Shown here one piece after another: positions 45,744 to 54,800 of a stretch of 64,000 bases of DNA. The DNA is from Flammulina velutipes (Eukaryota > Basidiomycota > Agaricomycetes > Agaricales > Physalacriaceae): positions 3,100,001 through 3,164,000 of the forward strand of contig CM022369.1 of assembly GCA_011800155.1 (NCBI GenBank). Reading direction: 5' to 3'. The position numbers and the translations under genes are program-made. Position 1 is the stretch's first letter, and each line of letters opens with the position of its first letter. The notes under the pieces are model-generated. The model searched no databases. It was not told the origin of the DNA and was given only the letters and a program-made list of their open reading frames with translations.

Positions 45744-47779
45744 ATGTCGCTAATTTCTCTTGAACGCGACTCCCCTCTCAGCATCACGCTTTTCAGCGTT
45801 GGCGGCCTTGTTATTGCCCACCTTCTTACACGGCCGAAGCGAAATCTACCTCCCGGCCCTTCTGGACTGCCATTTATCGGTAACTTATTGGATCTATCTA
45901 CATCTTATGAGTGGATCACCTTTGCGAAGTGGGCTGATAAATGGGGTAAGCAACTTCGTCGACCATTCGCTTCTATCTAGCTAATTAAAATCTTCAGGTC
46001 CTCTGACGTCTGCTTCCACGCTCGGGACGAACATCATCGTAATTAGCACATACAAAAAAGCTATGGAGATCTTGGACAAGAAAGGCCTCATCTACGCCAC
46101 GCGCCCCCATGTCACGATGGCAGTAGACCTCATGGGTTGGGGTGCCGCCGCTCATTTCCAGCCATACGGCCCAACATTCAAAGCGCATCGAAAGATGTTC
46201 CACGAAGAATTGAACACCACTGCGGGCTTCAAGGCCTGGCTCCCAGTTGAAGAGGAGAAATCGAAAAAGTTCGTCCAGATGTGTCTGGCGAAACCGGAAC
46301 TGCTTTCGGAGCATTGTTTCCAGTGAGTCTCTTTTCTGCAATGGCTGGGGTCTTGTTGCTCACTGAAATCTTCCAAAGCGAAATGGCCTCTGTACTACTC
46401 CGCATTCTGTACGGATACGATGCCAAAGACGAGAATGACGAGCTTGTCCGAAAGGGCCAGGCTGGTATGCGCACATTCAACTTAGGATGCGCTCCGGCGG
46501 CCAAGTATGCGGTAAATGTTGTCCCAGCACGTAAGTCATCTACCAGGTCGTCCGCATCCTGTTTTTGACTTTGTTTAGTAAAATACGTCCCTTGGTGGTT
46601 CCCCGGCGCGCAGTTCAAGAGGCTCGCGAATAAGTGGCGTCCGATATTTTTTGACATGGTTCTATCCCCTTGGAATTTCGTCAAAGAGGAAATAGTACGC
46701 TCTCGTTGAAACATGTATCTTTCCCATCTGACCATTTTATAGGCTGCCGATCGTGCTGTCGAGTCTGTTATATCAAACCGCTACAAGAAAACTGTCAGTG
46801 CAGAAGATGAGGGTTCGATGCTTGCCGTAGCAGCCTCATACTTCGGTGGTCAGTCTATTAACTTTCCGCCTCAAGCATTGTGACTAAACCATTTCCAGCT
46901 GGATCACAAAATGTAGGCTTTGCATCAAGCCGAGTGTAGCGCGCCTGCTAACATGTTCTTCTTCAGACTGCCATTGTCTACCAAGTATTCTTCCTCATGA
47001 TGGCCATCCACCCAGAAATCCAGAAGAAAGCCCAGGAAGAGATGGAAACAGTCCTCGCAGAAAACCGACTTCCGACACTCGACGACAAGGAGCGTCTGCC
47101 TTATCTTAACGCCATCATCAAGGAGATACTCCGTATCCACCCTCCCGTCCCGACTGGTCAGTTTCTGCGTCCGACATAGCATCTCCCATTGACTTACCTA
47201 TGATATCAGGTCTTCCCCACGCGAACACCGAAGATGACATTGTAGACGGATATCTGATCCCGAAAGGAAGCATTATCATGTTCAACCTCTGGTATGTCCT
47301 GCAGTCAGACACGTTTCTGACGATACTCATATTATATAGGAAAATGCTCCGGGATCCCGAACTATACCACGACCCCGAGACGTTCAACCCAGACAGATTC
47401 ATGGGTGACTCTCCAGAACAAGATCCCGGTACCATGGTGTTCGGCTTCGGAAGGAGGTAAGAGTCATTATTAGCCGTCTTCGTTTTCAAGCCGCTGATAT
47501 CACGAGCAGAGTGTGTTCAGGACGTCTTGTGGCGGAAGTCTCTATATTCCAAACCTTGGCGACATGTGTAGCCACGCTGAAAATCCAGCCTGTTCTCAAG
47601 GACGGTCAGGCGGTGCTTCCGGAATACAGCCCTGTTGGCGAGCCCATGAAGTGAGTGTTCAGACGTTGTTTCGCCGCGAAGGATTCTGACAAATTTCTCT
47701 TAGTCGCCTCGAGCCATTCAAGGTCGATATTCTTCCGAGATTTGACGAGAAGACGATGAGCAGCCTTCTGGAAAACTAA
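45744..47779 (+). CDS. Cytochrome P450 (OrdA-like, CYP64/related clan)
   Basis: A microsomal P450 with an N-terminal membrane anchor (about residues 10-30) and the Pro-rich hinge LPPGPSGLPFIGN. Further blocks are the ERR-triad ExxR in KEILRIHPPVP, FNPDRFMG, and the heme-binding loop FGFGRRVCSGR with the axial Cys. Other blocks (GPTFKAHRKMFHEEL, MLRDPELYHDPETFNPDRF) match O-methylsterigmatocystin oxidoreductase-like P450s of basidiomycetes. The gene has about nine introns. One exon is only 14 nt (46899-46912). It supplies the I-helix motif, which reads AGSQNT instead of (A/G)GxDT(T/S), so the acid of the acid-alcohol pair is Gln. The heme and ExxR motifs are intact. Substrate is unknown. Confidence 0.88.
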
Positions 47780-47975
47780 TCTACACCTTACGACGAAGCC
47801 TCCCACCTCGCATCAAGATAATTCTTCTACCATACTTATCTATTTGCATGTACTTACTCTACCATCTGTAACATTTCAATTTGTTCTTTATTTGAAGTCG
47901 CCGTGATGCTTCACACAAACTCATGCTTCGTGGCAGGACTCTGGGAAAAGTTTGTAAGTCAGCCTTCTTCAAGTC

Positions 47976-48722
47976 ATGCCACGCACGGCTCTAACGCAAG
48001 CTGAAGTATTTGACACCGCAGCCGCAATTCTGCGTACTCTCAAGTCTCTTGGTTATGATGCTTGCTTCGTGGGGAGCGTCGCATGCTCCCTGTACGGGAT
48101 GGTGCGCACCCCGAACGTACGTTTCCCACTATCATCGATTCCGATGCTTGACACTGACTCTTAGCAGGACATTGATGTTGTCGTCCTCACTACTAGCGTC
48201 ACCCAAGAAGAGCTCAAGCGCCAAGTCTGCGCCTCCAACCCTAGTTGTTACACCATCGCCTCGAAGGATCCCTCCGCCACATACCGTGTGCTGTGGTACC
48301 GCCTACCAGGATACAGGCGTTCATGCAAAGTTGATCTACTCCTCCCAGGAACCATGAACATACCAAATGTACCCTCTGATAAGATCGTGCACGTGAAGAG
48401 AAATGGAGTAGGACAGAGTTTCCCCCTCATGCCTTTCATTCCGCTCTTGCTCTTGAAGTTGCAGGCGTGGATGGACCACGGGGAGTCTTCAAAGGCGTAC
48501 ATGAGAGCGAAGATGCCCGTGGATGTGGCGGATATCACGCAGCTGCTTAATTTGTTTGTGACGAAGGAGGCTTTACGGGAGGATGATGTGGATTGGTTAC
48601 CCAAGAGCTTTAGTAGCGCAGGCAAGGATCGCATTCGGGAGTTTGTGAAGAGTCATCCGTATACGCGCGATGAGTGGAGCATGGTTCGTCGGGTCATGAG
48701 AAGAGTACGGGCTGACCAGTAG
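47976..48722 (+). CDS. Nucleotidyltransferase-like fungal protein
   Basis: A protein of about 230 residues from two exons (intron about 48117-48168). The N-terminal part LGYDACFVGSVACSLYGMVRTPNDIDVVVLT shows the Gly-Ser then Asp-x-Asp signature of minimal nucleotidyltransferases, similar to the AbiEii/NTP-transferase fold used by mushroom proteins of this type. The next part (YRVLWYRLPGYRRSCKVDLLLPG) offers a further Asp for metal binding. The C-terminal half is helical (PLLLLKLQAWMDHGES). The fold assignment is by motif only, and the substrate is not known. Confidence 0.7.
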
Positions 48723-49089
48723 TCCTATTGGTTATAACAAGCGATTCAAGATATCTGATGGACCGTGTTATCACACCTCTGCGAGGTGTCCGGGAACCGG
48801 ATCGAAGCTCCGAACCTACGGTTTGAGAAAGCGAAGGAAGGTGCTTTCCTCTCCGCTCCTACGTTCATGTCGAATTCATGAGATATACCCGCAACCCTCT
48901 GCTCATGACAACATAACGACGGCAAGCCACGTCTTATTGTCTTTTCTTCTCTTCTATGTGTTATTGTAGTTTGCTGTCTATTGTTATCTTGCTTTCGTCG
49001 TTCGCCGTATGTTATTGTTTTCTGTCATATTTATCCATGCTGATCGTTCGTTTGATCCCAGGATTCCTACTGAATTGCCTGTATTCTGG
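48723..49089. other. Intergenic region
   Basis: About 370 bp between two + strand genes. It contains a small hairpin (CACCTC TGC GAGGTG near 48773). I found no gene or tRNA. Confidence 0.4.
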
Positions 49090-50124
49090 ATGTCTCGTTC
49101 CACACCCACTGACACCCTTCACCCGCCTACGCGTTCCATCCTCAAACCCGCGAGGTCTTCTCATGCTTTCACCCCTCACTCCTCCCACTCGTCATCTACT
49201 CTTCCCTTGGTCACAATATACGAACCACCTCGAACAATTTCTTGGACTGATAATTTGCAAAATCTCCCTCTTGATGGTCCCCTCCCCGCTCTCTATTTTC
49301 AAGCTCCGCCTACGCAGAACAGACAACAACTTGCGGAGCTGCTTCGCCAATTTGCTACCCAGCTCGAAGTTGAACAAGACAAAGACCGTGACAGCGAGCG
49401 AGCGAATCCCCCATCACCGCAAGCAGGGCGCCCAACCTACCAGCAGGATGAGTTCCCGGAGTTCCGCCAGATCCTCATAGACCCTTGGGTTCCGGGTCCG
49501 TACTGTCAGTCATCTTCTTGAGTCTTCCATTCCTCATTCTAATACAGTCCAATAGACGGACCAGTCTTTGAGGGACAATTGGCAATGAAATTGCCCACGC
49601 TACAAATAAATCGACACCTATCGCCACCTTTGGACGGGACGAGTGGACATCTTCATTGGGATGTAACCCAGCCCATCAGTTCTGCAAAATTCATTGAATG
49701 CGGGAAGATATTGGATTTCGAATCTTTCTGCAACGAACCAGCCACATCGCCACGGCTGACAAAATTCCAAATTATCTCTCCACCCGTTCCCTCTCCATTC
49801 GGGGCTTGGCAAGAGAACAAGCTTGCTGGTGTGACAGTTGGAGACTTCATGAGCAGCTTGTCGGTTACACTTACGTGCCCCATGTCACAGGAGTCGATCG
49901 CATACCTTTGTAGTGAAGAGGATCAAGCGGTTCTCCTACGCACATACCGTGCACGGTGTCCAAACAAAGATGACACGCCAAGGCTATTCGACCTGCTATC
50001 AGGATGTACCACGTTCGGGGGTTTGACCTACGACCGCGAATATGAAAGGGAACGCAATTTTCCCGATCGAAATTGGCAGATTCATCTCTTGGTTCGTTAT
50101 GTAGATGGTAGTTCTACTGAATAA
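49090..50124 (+). CDS. DUF6699 domain protein
   Basis: ATG 49090 (MSRSTPTDTLHPPTRSILKP). Exon 1 is Ser/Pro-rich with SSHAFTPHSSHSS and LPLDGPLPALYFQ, then a Gln/Glu-rich helix. The intron from about 49505 to 49556 (GTCAGT..CAATAG) restores the frame into YGPVFEGQLAMKLPTLQ. Exon 2 carries the DUF6699-like block SGHLHWDVTQPISSAKF, GVTVGDFMSSLSVTLT and the terminal TTFGGLTYDR. DUF6699 is a basidiomycete family of unknown function. The stop TAA at 50122-50124 overlaps the 3' end of the convergent DUF6535 gene by 11 bp. Confidence 0.7.
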
Positions 50125-51515
50125 ATATGTTCTTGAGGGCGTTAAACATATATGACTTTGTATCTACGGAATTAGAACTCTTCAACGATTTCAAAACTTG
50201 AACTACCGCATTCTGGAGAGGTTGCCTCAACAAGATAATGATAGGCTTGAGGTCCGAGAGTAACTGTTCCTCAGTCACTACCTGTATTAGAAGTTGATCG
50301 CTGTGCTCCGTCGTATGGCGTTTTAAGAGGTCGAAGATCGTGTCGCATAGGTGTTCCTTTTCGTTACGCGTGGTATCAACATGTTGAATGCGCTCCTTGA
50401 AGAAGGTAAGAATTTTGAGTATGATTGGTTTCCTCCATTCGTCAGGATATCGGACAGTGCAAGATAGAATGTTTGAAATCCGACATGTGACGTCCACGGA
50501 ACGTCCCTCCAATGCTGCCGGAGTCGATAGTCCATAGACATGAAAGAGGAAATCCACAACCCACTGGCAGTTAATGGACGTTTGATCATAGTGCAGTGCC
50601 AGTGAGTTGAATTGATTATCGATTTCCGCAAAGACATCATCGAGATTAGCGATGAAAACCTCTTCGAAGTTAGCAGCTTTAGGAGAGCTGTGATGAGGAG
50701 CCATGTGAGATGCGAGAAGGAACAGGGTCCCAACGATCGACTTGAAGTGGTCCGAGTCGTCGTCATCATCATCAGGTTGAAGCTCCTCCTTGGAAATCAT
50801 AGATAAGGCAGTAAAGAGATTCTTATATCCGCCATTGGGACCGGCTTGAAGTCGCAGAACATGTTTAGTGCTGTGGTTGATATTCTGTTCAAGAATCTGG
50901 CGCACATGTTCTCTCGAGGTTCCGCGAAGACAGAGCCAGATACAATCCGCCAGAGGCTGCAATGAATGAAACTCTTCCGACGTCATGACACGTACGAGTC
51001 TCAATAGAACCAACAAGATTTTATGTCTTCGGCGTTTCATCCACTCATGCTCATCCGACAGCGTACCCAAGGTGTGGGCGAGGGTGTTGAGTAAGATGAC
51101 AAGCGTGACCCTCTCGTTGTTGTTGTGGGTTCCTTTTGCCAACGAGGCAATGTGCCATTCGAGGAAGAAATGGACATCGTCAAGAGGGTCGTTTATTGGT
51201 GGGTCGGGTTTCTGGTTATCGGGATGTAGATGGAAATAGAGGGCTTCCATGGACGCGAGAGCGACGAAGGTATCCGGAACCCAACCTTTGACTTGGAGAT
51301 CTACGTAGGATTTCAAAGTTTCTGCACCTTTCATAAGCTTCCATTGGTTCATCAGCCTCTCGTCAAGGAGATGATAAGCTTTATTTGAAGGATGAGAAGG
51401 AACGCAAGTAGATTCCGATGAAGCGGTGACGAGTGCAAGGATATCGCGAGAAGGAGTGCCATCCAGAGCAAGACATTTGAGATAATGGGTAAAACCCAGG
51501 CTGAATTGAAAGCTG
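50114..51515 (-). pseudogene. C-terminal half of the DUF6535 gene, cut off by a retrotransposon
   Basis: The downstream part of the membrane-protein gene whose start is at 57917. The frame from the insertion point (51515, SFQFSLGFTHYLKCL) runs without stops to TAG 50114-50116. It encodes helical repeats rich in Leu (for example LADCIWLCLRGTSREH and HYDQTSINCQWVVDFLFHVYG), matching the long helical C-terminus of DUF6535 proteins. The codon broken by the insertion is completed in the other half at 56268, so both halves still form one continuous frame when the element is ignored. An internal ATG at 51352 could start a separate truncated product, but that is speculative. Confidence 0.8.
51511..51515 (+). 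repeat. Target-site duplication, left (AGCTG)
   Basis: AGCTG directly precedes the TG of the 5' LTR and recurs at 56268-56272 after the CA of the 3' LTR. Five base pairs is the usual duplication length for Copia elements. Confidence 0.95.
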
Positions 51516-51820
51516 TGTTGGAATTATTGAAGTACGAGTAGGAGCATGGACCGTGGGAACTTATGCACATAATCGGACAATTACCGTAGATGCGTCTCAG
51601 CGTTTAACCACCACGCTGAGACGTGAGTACTTCACTCATTTATGCACCGTATAGCTACTAATGCCCTTTCCTAGTTATAAGCTAACTAGTCTATTCATCT
51701 AGGTATAATACAAGCGTTTAACCACCACGCTGAGACTTATAAGCTAACTAGTCTATTCATCTAGGACAACAACGTGTAAACGTCAACATACGGAACCGCG
51801 TCTTCGGCCTGCGTTCAACA
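51516..51820 (+). repeat. 5' LTR of the Copia element
   Basis: 305 bp, TGTTGG..CAACA. It contains a perfect 10-bp inverted repeat at 51593-51602 and 51614-51623 (CGTCTCAGCG / CGCTGAGACG). Two internal direct repeats occur: a 24-nt one at 51599-51622 and 51713-51736, and a 29-nt one at 51675-51703 and 51737-51765. These modules could be promoter or RNA-structure elements. Confidence 0.95.
51593..51623 (+). promoter_or_regulatory. Hairpin-forming inverted repeat inside the LTR
   Basis: Perfect 10-bp arms around an 11-nt loop. The loop plus right arm recurs at 51713-51736 without the full left arm. The same elements are in the 3' LTR. Its position suits a promoter, enhancer or polyadenylation structure, but the role is inferred. 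Confidence 0.55.
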
Positions 51821-51832
51821 GGTTATGGGCCC
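51821..51832 (+). other. Primer-binding site for a half initiator-Met tRNA
   Basis: GGTTATGGGCCC directly follows the 5' LTR. It is complementary to the anticodon stem-loop of initiator tRNA-Met (GGGCCCATAACC), as in Drosophila copia, rather than to a tRNA 3' end. Minus-strand synthesis would therefore start from a cleaved tRNA half. Confidence 0.8.
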
Positions 51833-54800
51833 CGAGGTCGACTTAAATGCGACGACACAAGTCAAGGTCGTCAGTAGCCTCAAGCTCGACGACGATGGTT
51901 CCAATTGGACGACATGGAGCGAAAAGATCCTGACGAAGATACGGGCTCACGGACTTGGACGACACATACGCTACGACGTCCCTCCGCCTCCAATCCCTGT
52001 CTACAAAGACGACAAAATCTATCACCCCGACGACCAAAAGGAAGTCAGCGGCACGACCGCGGAGTGCATGGAACTCGTTTACGACAAATGGGAAACAAAC
52101 GAGGCGAAAATCAAGACGTACATCTACGAGTCAGTCAGTAACACGACGTTCAACAACATCAAGCGCAGCGGGTCAGCCCACAAGACCTGGATGAAGCTCG
52201 AAGAGCTCCAGACGCAGAAGGGCGACATCGTACGCGAGCACCTGCTTACCCAACTTGGGAACATGCACTGTGCCGACGACGACGACATGCGCGCTCACCT
52301 GAGCAAGATGACGAACATTCGCGAACGAATCGAGGGCATGGGCATGACCATCCCCGACGTGCAATTCGTGTCGATGATCCAGAAGTCCCTCCCGCTCCGA
52401 TATAAACCGACCCAAATCTCACTCTCTAATGCCACCCGTGTCGTAAAGACAACCCTCACCTCCGAAGTCCTCATGCAGGCGCTCACCGAATGCTACGACG
52501 AGAACTGCCAGGACGCGAAGACGTCCGAAAATCTCGCGCTCTCGGCGTCGTCGAAGGGAGGTAGCTCGGTGCAGTGTACCAACCCCAACTGCAAAGGAAC
52601 CGGGCACACGAAGGAGAATTGCTGGAAGAAAGGTGGCGGCAAGGAGGGTCAGAGTCCATGGGCGAAAGCGAAGAAGAAACGCGAGGAGCAGAAGCAGAAC
52701 GGCAAAGGGAAAGGCAAGGCAGGAGCAGCCATCGGAGATTCCGACGAGTCCGAAACCGAGTCCACCCATATCGCCGTAGCCGCCTGTATTGAAGATGACC
52801 ACCCTAACGTGGCAATGCACATCAGTTCCCTTTACGACGAAGAGTGCAAGGCGCTCGTGTCTGACGGTTTCCTTGTTGATGCACTTCTTGACAGTGGCGC
52901 CTCTAGTACTTTCTCTCCCGAACGTGATCGCTTTTCTAATCTAGTCGACATCACTCATAAGCCTATCACTTCCTCCAATGGACAAGTGATTTATGCGGTC
53001 GCTCGTGGTGACTTGACTGTCCCAATGCCGACGGGCAGAAAGAAGTCGACGTCGACGGTGACAATCCGCGGCGCGTTCTATGCCCCAAAGATCGCTTATA
53101 CACTCATTTCACTATCTCAGCTCAGTCGCAGCGGAATCCGCATCGACATTGATCCTACCACTCGCACAATGTCTCTTCACTCGCCTGGTCCTAAATCACA
53201 CATTTTCGCTCGTATTCCTGAACGGCGCGGCCTATATCCCGTCTATCTGTCTGGTGCTCCTGTCCCAAAACGCAAGCCAGAAATCTCACTTGTTAGCGCG
53301 ACGCAGCATGTATCGATTGACATGCTCCACCGAATATGCGGTCATCGAAACCACGCAGCTTTACGACGAATGTATCTAGACGGCCGCGTCCTGGGTATCA
53401 AACTTGATTTGAACTCGAAGCCATCTGTCTGCAAGACCTGCCCATTGGCGAAGGCGAAGCACTTACCTTTTCCAAAAGAGGGGAAGTACGAATATGTGGA
53501 AAAGACTGGCGACAAGATCGTTGTGGACCTAATGGGTCCCATGGAGGTTGCATCGATTAACGGAGCAAAATACGCCTGCACATTCCGCGATCTTCATAGC
53601 CGCGAGTCGAAAACCGAATACCTCAAAAAGAAATCGGAGGCGTTCAAGGCTTACAAGCACTACGAGGTCTGGATGAAGACACCGCACGAAGTAGCCACCA
53701 AGTCGAAGCCGAACCTCTCCGTTCTACGCCCATGGGGTAGTCTATGCTGGATCAAGCTGAAAAAGCCTGGCAAGCTCAATGAGCAAGCTTTCGAGGTTCG
53801 TTTCGTTGGAGTCGACAATGAATCTAAAGGCTGGCGCGTCTATTGGCCTGGGCATAGGAAGGTTTCTGTCGAACGGGATGTGTACTTTTCGAAGTATGAT
53901 CAACACCCAGAGCCCTTGCTGTTCGAGGGGGAGGGAGAAAAAGCCGTGGCTGAAGACGTTGCCGATCCGCCAGTGGTCGACGAAGTTGTCGAACAGCCAG
54001 AGGCACCTCTACCAAAACCTATCATTCCAGCACCCATCACGACCACCATACCTCCTGCCGCCGTTGCGCCGCCTCCTGTCGCTCAACAGGAACCACCTCT
54101 ATCACCTCTATCACCTCTATCACCTCTCACTGAGTCGGATGAGGAAATTGAATCCATTCTTCCACGTCGCTCATCGCGCAAGGCAGCTCAACCTTCCGGA
54201 ACGTACACCGAACGCGATCTGCGAAAACGTCCCACGACAGCCGGATTTGCTGAGTTATTGGAATCCCTCATCGCTGAAGCTGACGACGACTTTTACGAAC
54301 GGTCTATCGAACACGCTTTTTCCATGTTCACGGAGCCTATGTCACTCCGAGAAGCACTCAACGGCTCTGACAAGGACATCTGGACCGCGTCAATCCAGGA
54401 CGAAATTCATCAATGCGAGAAGTTCGATACCTGGAGACTCATTGCTGCAGACGACGTTCCAAAGGGTACCAATCTAATTGGAACCCGTTTCGTGTTCCGT
54501 GTCAAGCGCAACGAGTACGGCGAGTTCGATCGTGCCAAATCTCGTCTGGTTGTTCGTGGCTTCTCCATGATCAAAGGTGTGGATTACTATGACAGCTACG
54601 CTCCCGTTGTTCGTCAATCTACCCTTCGCATCCTTCTCTCCTTCGCAGCCTCTCTCAACGCCGTCATCGACCAAGCAGATCTCAAAAATGCGTACCTCCA
54701 TGCAGAGATCAAGGAAGACGTCTACATCACCTTCCCTTCGGAATGCGAACACATGTTCACCGTTCCCGCACATCTGCAGGGCAAGAAACGCGTTGGAAAG

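Noticed and set aside
48765..48832. Possible tRNA: terminal pairing GGACCGT/ACGGTTT with a TCGAAGC-like loop
   Set aside because: Only 51 nt lie between the pairing ends, there is no D-loop GG and no normal anticodon arm, so it is just a local hairpin region.
51516..51820. Direct repeats that resemble a short CRISPR-like array
   Set aside because: Only two copies of each unit, inside an LTR and repeated identically in the other LTR of a fungal retrotransposon.
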